Assembly: GCF_018802765.1 (NCBI RefSeq)
Contig: NZ_CP069163.1
Location: forward strand, 3,544,311 to 3,608,310
DNA from: Paludibacterium sp. B53371
GTDB lineage: Bacteria > Pseudomonadota > Gammaproteobacteria > Burkholderiales > Chromobacteriaceae
Direction of reading: 5' to 3'
Length of the DNA stretch: 64,000 nt
Both the position numbers and the translations under genes were made by a program. Below, piece by piece: positions 25,415 to 34,010 of this stretch (the stretch's first letter is position 1; every line of letters starts with the position of its first letter). The notes beneath the pieces are model-generated. The model was not told the origin of the DNA and ran no database searches. It was given only the letters and a program-made list of their open reading frames with translations.

Positions 25415-26146
25415 CTACATCTGGCGGAACTGTGCCACATAGGCGCGGCTGACCGGCAGGGTCTCGGGGCGCTGCTTCAAGTGCAGCAGCACCCGGCCGA
25501 AGACATCGCGCTCCAGACGCTCGACCGCTGCCAGACAGACGATCACTGAACGATGGATCTGGCTGAATCGTCCGGACGGCAATTGCGCCAGCAACGCCTT
25601 CAGCGGCGTGCGGATCAGGTGACACTCATGCGCGGTGATCACTTCGGTGTATTTGTCGCTGGCGCGGAAGTACAGCACTTCGTCCACCGCCACCAGCCGG
25701 GTGGTCTGGCCCTGGCCGACGGTCAGCCAGCGCAGGGCCTGATCATTCGCCGCGGGCAAGGCCGACGCCAGCTGCGACCAGTCAGGGCGCGGGCGGTCAT
25801 GTTGTTGCAGCCGGCTGACACATTGCGCCAGCCGCAGCTCGCTGACCGGCTTGAGCAGGTAGTCGACGGCGGCCGCCTCGAAGGCGGCCAGCGCGTACTG
25901 GTCGTAGGCGGTGACGAACACCACCCGGCAATCGCGCGCCGTGGCCGCCACCTGCAGTCCGGTCAGACCGGGCATGTGGATATCGAGAAAGGCAATGTCC
26001 GGCTGGTGTTGCGCCATGGCGGCCAGTGCTTCCACGCCATTGGCGGCCATGGCCACGATGTGCAGATCCGGCCACAGCGCCGCGAGCCGGCGCTGCAGGT
26101 CTTCCGCCAACCGTGGCTCGTCGTCGGCAATCAGCGCGGTGGGCAT
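25415..26146 (-). CDS. LytTR-family response regulator (AlgR-like)
   Basis: A 243-residue regulator: receiver domain with acidic pair DDE 8-10, phospho-acceptor D55 (FLDIHMPG), T/K positions VTAYDQYAL and LKPVSE, then a LytTR DNA-binding domain (DEVLYFRASDKYTEVIT, FSQIHRSVIV). Resembles AlgR/LytR regulators of surface and adhesion genes. It begins 8 bp after the heme-barrel gene stop codon, so both are one transcription unit with the kinase downstream. Confidence 0.93.
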   Translation of the reverse strand: MPTALIADDEPRLAEDLQRRLAALWPDLHIVAMAANGVEALAAMAQHQPDIAFLDIHMPGLTGLQVAATARDCRVVFVTAYDQYALAAFEAAAVDYLLKPVSELRLAQCVSRLQQHDRPRPDWSQLASALPAANDQALRWLTVGQGQTTRLVAVDEVLYFRASDKYTEVITAHECHLIRTPLKALLAQLPSGRFSQIHRSVIVCLAAVERLERDVFGRVLLHLKQRPETLPVSRAYVAQFRQM

Positions 26147-26154
26147 GACGGTTC

Positions 26155-26793
26155 TCAGCGTTCGGCCAGTGCCAGCGGGTTGGGGGTCGGCTCGCCGATT
26201 TTCTGCAGATGGTTGCGGTCGGTGTGATGGAACAGCTCGTCGCGGCCCATGATCTTCATCACCGTATCTTCGTCATAGGTCCAGCTGCCGTCGTCGTGCA
26301 GCGTCACCTGAATGCGGAACTCGACAGTATCGAAGGCATATTCCAGAAAGGCACTGGAACTGATGCCACAGCCGGCGCCACCCTTGGTGGCCACCAGTTC
26401 GAACTGGCGCGCATCGGCACTGGCCTTGCCGACCGCCAGCACGCTCATGCCGCGCGGGATGGTCAGCGTGTGCATCACCGTGCCGGTCGCCGGTTCCCAC
26501 AGCCAGTAGCCTACCTGGTCGTGATAGGTCTCCACTTCCCCCGGTTTGACGATATGGGTGTGATAACGCAGGCCATACAGCAGTTGCGGGCCGTTTGGCT
26601 GCGGGTCGATTGGCTGCAGTTCCATGCGCTCTACATAGGCCTGCTTCTCCCCGCCTTCCGCCACCGGTTTGACATCCAGGCCACGCTGGCTTTGCCAGAT
26701 ACCGGCCATCTGGGTCAGCGGCCCCAGATTATTCAGCGTGTTGACGTCACGGTCTTCGTCTTCGGTATAGATGTCGCGGGCAAATTGCTGCAT
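26155..26793 (-). CDS. Heme-binding beta-barrel (FABP/nitrobindin-like) protein
   Basis: A 212-residue soluble protein. After about 25 residues it has the lipocalin-like strand LTQMAGIWQSQRG, comparable to the GxWxGxG start of nitrobindin-type barrels, then repeated beta strands (YGLRYHTHIVKPGEVETYHDQVGYWLWEP, VMHTLTIPRGMSVLAVG) and a C-terminal strand with FHHTDRNHLQKIG. The family (once DUF1794/FABP) binds heme or small hydrophobic ligands. No signal peptide. It is the first gene of an operon with a LytTR regulator and LytS-type kinase, so it may be part of sensing; that is inference. Confidence 0.75.
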   Translation of the reverse strand: MQQFARDIYTEDEDRDVNTLNNLGPLTQMAGIWQSQRGLDVKPVAEGGEKQAYVERMELQPIDPQPNGPQLLYGLRYHTHIVKPGEVETYHDQVGYWLWEPATGTVMHTLTIPRGMSVLAVGKASADARQFELVATKGGAGCGISSSAFLEYAFDTVEFRIQVTLHDDGSWTYDEDTVMKIMGRDELFHHTDRNHLQKIGEPTPNPLALAER

Positions 26794-26994
26794 GGCAAAC
26801 CTTTCTCTACAGGAATGTCATGAATTCTACCCATCCGCCCAGTGAATGGGGATTTTCCTTTTGAGAGAGAAACTGTCTTGCCCACCAGCCACTGGTTCAC
26901 CCGTCCTCCGGCGCGCAAGCTGTGGCAACAGACCCCTCTGCCGTGACCTTGATCCGCTCACGCGCAGCCTCCTGACCCTCTCGAGAGAAACGCC

Positions 26995-28008
26995 ATGAAA
27001 GCCGTTGCCTATTACCAGAATTTGCCCATTGAGGCCGAGCCGTCTCTGCTGGACATCACCCTGCCTGAGCCGGTGCCGGGAGCACATGATCTGTTGGTCG
27101 AAGTCCATGCCGTCTCGGTCAATCCGGTGGATGTCAAAATGCGCGCCGGCAGCACGCCGCCGACCGGTCAGCCCCGTGTGCTGGGCTGGGATGCCGCCGG
27201 TGTGGTGCGCTCGGTCGGTGCTGACGTGACCCTGTTCCGCCCCGGTGAACGGGTGTGGTATGCCGGTGATCTGCTGCGCCCGGGCAGCAATGCCGAGTTG
27301 CAGCTGGTCGATGAACGGCTGGTCGGCCCCATGCCGCAAACACTGGATTTTGCCGCCGCGGCCGCTCTGCCCCTGACCACCATTACCGCCTGGGAGCTGT
27401 TGTTTGACCGATTGCAGATTGCCGAGGGGACGGCGGCGACCGGTCAGGTGCTGCTGATTATCGGAGCGGCCGGCGGGGTCGGTTCGATCCTGGTCCAACT
27501 GGCACGCCAACTGACCGGGCTGACCGTCATCGGTACCGCCTCGCGTGCGGAAACCGCCGAGTGGGTGCGGGATCGTGGCGCGCACCATGTCATTGATCAT
27601 CATCGCCCCTGGCTGCCGCAGTTGCAGGCGCTCGGTATCGGGCAGGTGGATTGCATTGCCGGTCTGAACCAGTCAGACCAGCATTTTGACCAGATGGTCG
27701 AGGTGATCCGGCCGCAGGGACGCCTGGCCCTGATTGATGATCCCGAGTCGCTGGATGTGCGCAAGCTCAAGCGCAAGAGTGTGTCGCTGCACTGGGAACT
27801 GATGTTTACCCGCTCGATGTACCAGACCGACGATATGATTCGGCAGCATGCACTGCTGGAGCGGGTGGCTACCCTGGTGGACGACGGTATCCTGAAAACC
27901 ACGCTGGCCAGCCATTTCGGCACCATCAATGCCAGCAATCTCAAGCGTGCCCATGCGCAGATTGAGCGCAATGCCACGCGCGGCAAGATCGTGCTGGCCG
28001 GGTTCTGA
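26995..28008 (+). CDS. Zinc-type alcohol dehydrogenase-like / quinone oxidoreductase
   Basis: A 337-residue medium-chain dehydrogenase. The N-terminal GroES-like domain (VDVKMRAGSTPPTG, GWDAAGVVRSVGADV) lacks the catalytic zinc cysteine; the Rossmann domain has IIGAAGGVGSILVQLARQ (about 159). It fits the NADPH quinone or enone reductase branch (SERP1785-like). A GAGAGAAACGCC site precedes the ATG. It is convergent with a LysR gene. Physiological substrate unknown. Confidence 0.88.
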   Translation: MKAVAYYQNLPIEAEPSLLDITLPEPVPGAHDLLVEVHAVSVNPVDVKMRAGSTPPTGQPRVLGWDAAGVVRSVGADVTLFRPGERVWYAGDLLRPGSNAELQLVDERLVGPMPQTLDFAAAAALPLTTITAWELLFDRLQIAEGTAATGQVLLIIGAAGGVGSILVQLARQLTGLTVIGTASRAETAEWVRDRGAHHVIDHHRPWLPQLQALGIGQVDCIAGLNQSDQHFDQMVEVIRPQGRLALIDDPESLDVRKLKRKSVSLHWELMFTRSMYQTDDMIRQHALLERVATLVDDGILKTTLASHFGTINASNLKRAHAQIERNATRGKIVLAGF

Positions 28009-28031
28009 ATACTGAACGGACAAGGGGCGGG

Positions 28032-28934
28032 TCAGCCCGCCTGCAGGTAATCGGCGATGTGCTGCTGAAGAAAACGGCGCAGGCTGTCGATGGCCGGTGA
28101 CAGCATCATGCGGTGTGCGCATAGCAGGTATAGCGGTGCCGCCTCGCCCTGCCAGTCATCCATGACGGTGTGCAGGCGGCCGCTGCGCAGATCATCCAGC
28201 ACGTCGAGCCGTGACTTGTAGGCCAGGCCATGGCCTTGCAGCGCCCAGCGCCGCACCTGTTCGCCGTCATCGGCAGTGCGGTCGCCACTGACGCGCACGC
28301 TGCTGGCATGCCCGTCGCGCCAGAAGGTCCATTGCTGGTGGGTGACATCATCCAGTGCAAAGCGCAGACAGTTGTAGCGGGGCAGCTCGGCGGGCTCTCC
28401 CGGCTGACCATGCTGGCGCAAAAATTCGGCCGAGGCACACAGCACGCGGCGGTTGTCCGCGGCCAGCGGCACGGCCACCAGTGTTGAGTCGGCCGGCTGC
28501 CCGTAACGAATGGCCAGATCGACCGGCTGTTTGAACAGGTCGCTCAGGCGGTCGCCGAGCCGGATCTGCAGACGCAGCCCCGGGTGCTGCTGCAGGAAGG
28601 TATTCAACAGATCGCTCAGCAGATGGCGCCCCAGATCCGAGGGCACGGACAAGGTCAACTTGCCGCCGATCGCCTGTTGCTCGCGGGCCAGACCGTCGCG
28701 TCCGGCCTGCAGGGCATCCAGTGCCGTACGGGCATGAGGCAGGTACTGCTCACCCTGGCGTGTCAGCCGCAGGCTGCGGGTGGAGCGCGCCAGCAGACGG
28801 GCCCCCAGATCCTGCTCCAGACGCTTGATGGCCGCGCTGGCGACCGCCGGGGTAATGTCCAGCGCACGCGCCGCAGCCGACAAACTGCCGTTGTCGGCTG
28901 CCAGTACGAAGATATTCAGGTCCTCGGCACGCAT
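28032..28934 (-). CDS. LysR-family regulator
   Basis: A 300-residue LysR protein with N-terminal helix-turn-helix (GSLSAAARALDITPAVASAAIKRLEQDLGARLL) and an effector domain of CrgA/DmlR flavour. Its ATG directly abuts the nitroreductase stop codon (28935), so it is in one operon with nfsB. Possible targets are nfsB itself or the neighbouring dehydrogenase. Confidence 0.92.
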   Translation of the reverse strand: MRAEDLNIFVLAADNGSLSAAARALDITPAVASAAIKRLEQDLGARLLARSTRSLRLTRQGEQYLPHARTALDALQAGRDGLAREQQAIGGKLTLSVPSDLGRHLLSDLLNTFLQQHPGLRLQIRLGDRLSDLFKQPVDLAIRYGQPADSTLVAVPLAADNRRVLCASAEFLRQHGQPGEPAELPRYNCLRFALDDVTHQQWTFWRDGHASSVRVSGDRTADDGEQVRRWALQGHGLAYKSRLDVLDDLRSGRLHTVMDDWQGEAAPLYLLCAHRMMLSPAIDSLRRFLQQHIADYLQAG

Positions 28935-29591
28935 TTACAGGCGGGTGATGATGCGCTCTGCCGGCAGACGCGACTTCGGCAGCGCGGCGTTGAAGTCGTC
29001 GTCGCTGCGGTAGCCGAGCGCAATCATCAGGCTGCTGGTCAGGCCCTGGGCGCGCAGGCCCAGCTCGGCATCCATGGCCGCCTGGTCGAAGCCCTCGATC
29101 GGGCAGGCATCGATTTGCAGCATGCCGGCGCCGAGCAACAGCGTGCCGGCTGCCAGATAAACCTGCTTTTCCATCCAGTGCTGGGCATCGCGCCGCTCAA
29201 AACGGTGCATGTCGACATAGAAGGCTCGGGCACGCTGTGCATTGGCGCGCGATTCGTCACTGCGTACGCGGCCGTCGACGGTTTCCTGATCCAGCAGTTC
29301 GGCCAGATAGTCGTCCTGAATGCTGGCACGGGTGCAGAACAGCACCACATGCGACGCGTGACGGATTTTCGGCGAATTGGCGCTGTAGGGGCCTTCGGCG
29401 GCCTTGGCCAGCCGCGCCTTGCCCTCCTCGCTCGAGGCAATCACGTAATGCCAGGGCTGCGAGTTGATCGAGGACGGGCTGAAGCGCAGCAGGGTTTCGA
29501 TCTGCGCGACCTGCTCGTCGGATAATTTGCGCGCCGGGTCGAAGGCCTTGGTGGCGTGGCGGGTCTGAACAATGTCGGCCAGGGTGTGCAT
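28935..29591 (-). CDS. nfsB: Oxygen-insensitive NAD(P)H nitroreductase (NfsB-like)
   Basis: An FMN-dependent dimeric enzyme of 218 residues that reduces nitroaromatics and quinones by two electrons. Family landmarks are RHATKAFDPARKLSDEQV, LLRFSPSSINSQPWHYVIA, MEKQVYLAAGTLLLGA and a C-terminal LPKSRLPAERI. ATG 29591 is preferred to an in-frame codon 5 residues upstream. It is first in an operon with a LysR gene. Confidence 0.93.
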   Translation of the reverse strand: MHTLADIVQTRHATKAFDPARKLSDEQVAQIETLLRFSPSSINSQPWHYVIASSEEGKARLAKAAEGPYSANSPKIRHASHVVLFCTRASIQDDYLAELLDQETVDGRVRSDESRANAQRARAFYVDMHRFERRDAQHWMEKQVYLAAGTLLLGAGMLQIDACPIEGFDQAAMDAELGLRAQGLTSSLMIALGYRSDDDFNAALPKSRLPAERIITRL

Positions 29592-29715
29592 GGTTTTTCC
29601 TCGCATCAGGGAGATTGGTCCACGAAGATCATTACTGGATCGTGCAGGATGGCATAGTGCGGATCCGGCGAATCAGTTTCGTGTTTTTTTTGAAAATATA
29701 AGCCAATTTTCAATT

Positions 29716-30228
29716 TCATGGTGTGGCGGGACGCCGCCGGGCCATGCGCAGGGCCTGTACATACCGACCCTGACTGAAGGCAAAGCCCGGACACGTGGCC
29801 TCGCACTGAAAACCGCACTGCTGGTACAGCGCCAGGGCCGGCAGATTGTCATCGTTGACCGCCAGCTCCAGGCGGCGCAGTCCCAGTGTCTCATCGGCCA
29901 GCTCAATGGCGGCCTGCAGCAGGCGGCGGCCAATGCCCTGTCCTTGCCAGGCGGGCGCCACCGCCAGCACCAGCATACCGGTGTGCTGTCGCGGTGCGGC
30001 CTGAACCTCCAGCACGACCTGACCGATGACCTGCCCGATGACCTGCCCGGCCTGCTCCGCCACCAGAATGTGGATGGCGGGCGGGATGGCCTGCAGGCGC
30101 CGGTGCCAGCCTTCGACGCTGCCGTGAGGCAGTTGCAGCGTACCGGCCAGCACGCCGTCGCTGGCATAGAGTGCCGCCAGGTCGGCCGCGTCGGCCGGCC
30201 TGACGGTGCGGAGCTGCAGCGTGGGCAT
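29716..30228 (-). CDS. GNAT-family N-acetyltransferase (YhhY paralogue)
   Basis: A 170-residue acetyltransferase. The acetyl-CoA motif reads VAPAWQGQGIGRRLLQAAI, and the C-terminal NLPALALYQQCGFQCE is typical GNAT. It is clearly paralogous to the gene directly upstream (shared TLQLP, GMLVLAV/GTIGMGV, LRRLELAV/LSRLELEV). A 12-bp DNA repeat, three units at 30016-30051, encodes VIGQ repeats in the strand before motif A. Its ATG abuts the stop codon of the upstream copy. Substrate unknown. Confidence 0.87.
   Translation of the reverse strand: MPTLQLRTVRPADAADLAALYASDGVLAGTLQLPHGSVEGWHRRLQAIPPAIHILVAEQAGQVIGQVIGQVVLEVQAAPRQHTGMLVLAVAPAWQGQGIGRRLLQAAIELADETLGLRRLELAVNDDNLPALALYQQCGFQCEATCPGFAFSQGRYVQALRMARRRPATP
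30016..30051. repeat. 12-bp tandem repeat inside GNAT gene
   Basis: Three near-identical 12-bp units (GACCTGACCGAT, GACCTGCCCGAT, GACCTGCCCGGC) encode repeated VIGQ-like tetrapeptides. The repeat is in frame, so slippage would add or remove four residues. Confidence 0.8.
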
Positions 30229-30726
30229 TTAGCGTCCCTTGATGCGTGCCATGAAGTAGCTGTTGACCAGCTCGCCGTTGCGGAAAGCGTGTTCAACCGC
30301 CTCGCCCTCAATCACGAAGCCGCACTTGCGATAGAGCGCGATGGCCGCCTGGTTGTCGGTGTACACCTCCAGCTCCAGCCGTGACAGATTGAGCCAGTTG
30401 TCGGCCATATCGACGGCGGCGGCGAGCAACTGGCTGCCGATGCCTTGTCCCTGAAAACGGTCGTGCACGCCCATGCCGATGGTACCGACATGCTTGCGAC
30501 GGACTTGCGGACATTGTTGCAGTGAGAGCTGGCCGACCACCTGGCCATCGAGTTCGGCCACCAGATTGGTCATGCCTGCCGGGATCTCGGTCAGGCGTTT
30601 TTGCCACAGGGCGAGTGAGGGATAGGGCAGCTGCAGGGTCCCGGCCATGGCTTTGGGACTGCTGTAGATCGCGTGGATGGCATCGAGGTCACGCGGCTCG
30701 GCGTGGCGGATGGTGACGTGGCGCAT
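30229..30726 (-). CDS. yhhY: GNAT-family N-acetyltransferase, YhhY-like
   Basis: A 165-residue acetyltransferase resembling E. coli YhhY along its length: IRHAEPRDLDAIHAIY, GTLQLPYPS, HVGTIGMGVHDRFQGQGIGSQLL (acetyl-CoA site), MADNWLNLSRLELEVYTDN and YRKCGFVIEGEAVEHAFRNGELVNSYFMARI. YhhY acetylates some free amino acids and has been linked to antibiotic tolerance. The tandem paralogue follows with no gap. Confidence 0.87.
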   Translation of the reverse strand: MRHVTIRHAEPRDLDAIHAIYSSPKAMAGTLQLPYPSLALWQKRLTEIPAGMTNLVAELDGQVVGQLSLQQCPQVRRKHVGTIGMGVHDRFQGQGIGSQLLAAAVDMADNWLNLSRLELEVYTDNQAAIALYRKCGFVIEGEAVEHAFRNGELVNSYFMARIKGR

Positions 30727-30808
30727 GATCTGCCCTTTCTGTTTTTTGTCGTGGGCAGATCATCCTAACGCGCCGAATTTGTCTATGCAAATAAAATATT
30801 GCGCTGCA

Positions 30809-32074
30809 TCATCCGTAGCGGCGTGCCGCTTCCAGCGCCAGCCCGCAGCCAATACTGCCGAAACGGTTGCCTTCGACATGGCGTGCCGACGGGAACAACT
30901 GGGCGATGCGCTGGCGCAACCAGGGGATGGCACTGGCGCCACCGGTGAAGTACAGGGTGTCGATCTGGTCGTCACGCAGACCGGCATCCTGCAATACCAC
31001 GTGGGCGGTACGGCCGATGCTGTCGATCAGCGGCGTCAGGGCCTGTTCCATCAGACTCTGTTCAAAGCGGGCAATCAGGCCCGTTTCAAGATGGGTCAGA
31101 TCCAGTGCCGCGCTCGGCGCGGCGCATAGGTCGATCTTGGCCTGCTCGACCTGCATCGCCAGGCGGTGCCCGGCGCGCTGGTTGATCAGGTTGAACAGGC
31201 GATCGATCAGCGGCAGCGCCACGGCATCGCGATAGACATCCTGCAGCTCCATCCACACCTTGCGGGTATACAGGGTGTTGATGCTGTGCCAGGTCGCCAG
31301 GTTGAAGTAATAGCCGGAGGGCATCTCGGCGCCATTCTTCAGTTGCGTGCGGTAACCGAACAGCGGCATGGCCTGCGACAGACTCAGCACGCGGTCGAAG
31401 TCGGTGCCGCCGATATGCACCCCGCCGGTGGCGAGGATATCGGACTGGCGGTCGCTCAATGCACGGCGTTCCGGTGCCAGGCGGATCAGGGTGAAGTCCG
31501 AGGTACCGCCACCGATATCCACCACCAGCACGCGCTCTTCGCGCTCAATCACCGATTCGTAATCCATGGCCGCGGCAATCGGTTCCAGCTGGAAACTGAC
31601 TTCCTGGAAGCCGATGGCACGGGCGATCTCGGCCAGCGTGTCTTCGGCCAGCTTGTCTGCCCTGGGGTTGTCGTCGACAAAGAACACCGGGCGGCCCAGC
31701 ACGGCGTGCTCGAAACGTCGCCCGGCATGCGCTTCGGCACGGCGCTTGAGTTCGGCGACGAACACCGTCAGCAGCTGGCGAAATGGCAGGGCGCGTCCCT
31801 GCACCTCGGTCTGGCCATCCAGCAGGCTGGAACCGAGCAGGCTCTTGAGCGAGCGCATCAGCCGGCCTTCGTCACCCTGCATGTAGATTTCCAGCGCATG
31901 GCGGCCGAAATGCACGCAGTCCTCTTCGTAGTCGAAGAACACGACCGAAGGCAGGGTGTCCTCGCCGTTTTCCAGCGGAATCAGCGGAGCGTGGCCAGCA
32001 TGGTGCCAGCCGACGGTCGAATTGGAAGTGCCAAAGTCGATGCCACAAGCCTTGGCGGCGGTCGGGAGCGTCAT
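30809..32074 (-). CDS. yegD: Hsp70-family ATPase, YegD-like
   Basis: A 421-residue actin-fold ATPase related to the DnaK nucleotide-binding domain without a substrate-binding domain. Phosphate loop 1 is GIDFGTSNSTVG, phosphate loop 2 VVDIGGGTSDF (about 213) and adenosine loop YFTGGASAIPWL (about 383). This matches E. coli YegD in architecture. ATG 32074 gives a start just before phosphate loop 1; longer frames have no similarity. Function of the family is not settled. It diverges from the transglutaminase-like gene over 212 bp. Confidence 0.9.
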   Translation of the reverse strand: MTLPTAAKACGIDFGTSNSTVGWHHAGHAPLIPLENGEDTLPSVVFFDYEEDCVHFGRHALEIYMQGDEGRLMRSLKSLLGSSLLDGQTEVQGRALPFRQLLTVFVAELKRRAEAHAGRRFEHAVLGRPVFFVDDNPRADKLAEDTLAEIARAIGFQEVSFQLEPIAAAMDYESVIEREERVLVVDIGGGTSDFTLIRLAPERRALSDRQSDILATGGVHIGGTDFDRVLSLSQAMPLFGYRTQLKNGAEMPSGYYFNLATWHSINTLYTRKVWMELQDVYRDAVALPLIDRLFNLINQRAGHRLAMQVEQAKIDLCAAPSAALDLTHLETGLIARFEQSLMEQALTPLIDSIGRTAHVVLQDAGLRDDQIDTLYFTGGASAIPWLRQRIAQLFPSARHVEGNRFGSIGCGLALEAARRYG

Positions 32075-32286
32075 GATATGAGCAGGCGAGGGAAAAGGTC
32101 GGCGATGATACGCCTTATGTCTCTGATCGACAAGGAAATGATGTGTATGGAACGCCGGAAACGGCTTTCCCCTGCCGGCATGGTCAGGCACGCGGTTTCG
32201 CAGTATATTCATTCCAAAGTCATATTTATCGCTCAATAACCATGCCATTTTGGGCATCAGATCACGTCCAACCGGAGGGAGAGTGC

Positions 32287-32988
32287 ATGGCGCTCATGGA
32301 AACCCTGCAGCATCTGCAACGCACCGTGCCGTTTGACAGTCAGCGCGAGCGCGCCGTGGCGATCCACGACTATGTGCGCGATCACATCGCCTTCGGCTTC
32401 ACCACCTGGTTTGAGACCGTCACCCCGGCACAAACCCTGCTCAGAGGCCGTGGCCACTGCAATGCTCAGGCCGACCTGATGTGTGCCTTGTTGCAGGCGG
32501 CCGGCCTGGCTGCCCGGTTACGCTTTGTCCAGCTCGACAAGCGGGTGTTGCGTCATGCCGTGCCGGCGCTGGTCTATCAGTGCCTGCCTCCGGATCTGTT
32601 TCATGCGGTGATTCAGGTCGAGATCGATGGTGTCTGGCGGCATTGCGACAGTTACATCTTCGAGCCCGAGGTGTTTGCCGCTCAGCAGAAAAAGCGTCTG
32701 GCTGCCGGTCTGCCGCTGGGTTATGGCGTGACCAGCGAAGGGACCTGCCATTGGTCGGGCGACGCCGATGCCTTCAGTCAGGCGCGTCCGACCGATCTGC
32801 ACGCGCAGGACCCCCTGTTTGCCTCGCTGGCTGAGGCCATGGCAGCACGGGCCGGCAATAATCATCTGATGGGGCTGCACTTCAATCAGTGGCTGGGCGC
32901 GGTGCCAGCGCCGCTGCAGCACGCGGCGGAGCATTATCTCAACAGTCGTCTGCCACATCCTTCCGCGCCGGCAGAAAAGGAGCACTGA
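32287..32988 (+). CDS. Transglutaminase-like cysteine protein
   Basis: A 233-residue soluble protein with the transglutaminase/protease-like core: Cys58 in RGRGHCNAQADLMCALLQAAG, His106 in DLFHAVIQVEIDG and Asp121 in RHCDSYIFEP. Members can be peptidases, peptide N-glycanase-like or amidases. No signal peptide. ATG 32287 follows GGAGGGAGAG, an excellent ribosome site, so the longer frame to 32143 is rejected. No neighbour suggests a substrate. Confidence 0.85.
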   Translation: MALMETLQHLQRTVPFDSQRERAVAIHDYVRDHIAFGFTTWFETVTPAQTLLRGRGHCNAQADLMCALLQAAGLAARLRFVQLDKRVLRHAVPALVYQCLPPDLFHAVIQVEIDGVWRHCDSYIFEPEVFAAQQKKRLAAGLPLGYGVTSEGTCHWSGDADAFSQARPTDLHAQDPLFASLAEAMAARAGNNHLMGLHFNQWLGAVPAPLQHAAEHYLNSRLPHPSAPAEKEH

Positions 32989-33065
32989 GCGGCAGTACGA
33001 CGGCGTTGTCATGACACGGTGTTTGGGCTACCAATGAAGGACAGCCATTCATCGTGAGAACTGCC

Positions 33066-34007
33066 ATGCGCTTCGGTTGCCTGCTGCCCCTGCTGCTGTT
33101 CGTCCCTGTCTGGGGGGCGGATTGCATCGAGGTGGTCTCGGCCGGCGGCAGCCCCAGTTTCTGGGGGGCCGTTGGCGAGGGCGCCATGGCGGCCGGTCGC
33201 GAGCTGGGCGTCGCCATCCATTACCTCAATCCGAGCGAAGAAACCGATAAACAGGGGCAGGATCAGCTGATTCGCCAGTTGGCGAGCCTCAAGTGTCGAG
33301 CCCTGGTGCTGGCGCCCAATGCGCCGGAGCGCGCGCGCCAGAGTGCGCTCTTGATGCAGCAGGGGACGCCGGTGGTCTTCATCGATCGTACCGAGGCCGA
33401 TGCCCGTCCGCTGGCCTTGGTCGGTACCGACAATGATGCCGCCGGCCGATTGGCCGGGGAGCAGATGGTGCGCCGCCTGCGCGGAACCGGTCTGCACCGG
33501 GTGGTGCTGATGCGCTTCAAAAAGGGCGTGCAATCGACCGATGAGCGTGAGCAGGGGTTTCTTGACGTGGTGCGCAAGGCAGGACTGACCGTGGTGGCCG
33601 ACCCCTATCTCGGGCCGGCCGAGAGCGATGCCCGGCTCCGGTCCGAGCAGGTACTGCGTCGCTTGGGCAAGGGCTTCGACGCGATTTTCACCCCGAACGA
33701 AACCACCACTTCGGGGACCTTGCAGACCGTGCAGAAACTGGGTCTGGCCGGCAAGGTCATGTTGATCGGATTCGACATCAATCCCCTGCTCTACGAGGCC
33801 ATCCGCCAGCGCACCATCTCGGTGCTGGTGCTGCAGCGGCCATTCCAGATGGGCTATGTCGGCGTGACGCTGGCCTGGCGGGCCGCGCATGGCGCCAGAC
33901 CGAGTGCTGCCAGAGTCGACAGCGGCGTCACGCTGCTGACCCACGACAACATGAACCAGAAAGACATCCTGTTCTTTTCCAACTATCGCGGCGTCAAGCC
34001 GCAATGA
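33066..34007 (+). CDS. Orphan sugar-type periplasmic binding protein (RbsB/LacI-like fold)
   Basis: A 313-residue secreted protein: signal peptide MRFGCLLPLLLFVPVWGA, then a class-I sugar-binding fold (VSAGGSPSFWGAVGEGAMAAGRELG, LALVGTDNDAAGRLAGEQMV, VLMRFKKGVQSTDEREQGFLD, FTPNETTTSGTLQTV). These features match ribose/galactose-type ABC receptors, but no ABC permease or ATPase is near. It converges on a PfkB sugar kinase gene with 3 bp between stop codons. It may deliver a sugar to a distant system or feed a signalling protein. Confidence 0.85.
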   Translation: MRFGCLLPLLLFVPVWGADCIEVVSAGGSPSFWGAVGEGAMAAGRELGVAIHYLNPSEETDKQGQDQLIRQLASLKCRALVLAPNAPERARQSALLMQQGTPVVFIDRTEADARPLALVGTDNDAAGRLAGEQMVRRLRGTGLHRVVLMRFKKGVQSTDEREQGFLDVVRKAGLTVVADPYLGPAESDARLRSEQVLRRLGKGFDAIFTPNETTTSGTLQTVQKLGLAGKVMLIGFDINPLLYEAIRQRTISVLVLQRPFQMGYVGVTLAWRAAHGARPSAARVDSGVTLLTHDNMNQKDILFFSNYRGVKPQ

Positions 34008-34010
34008 CGC

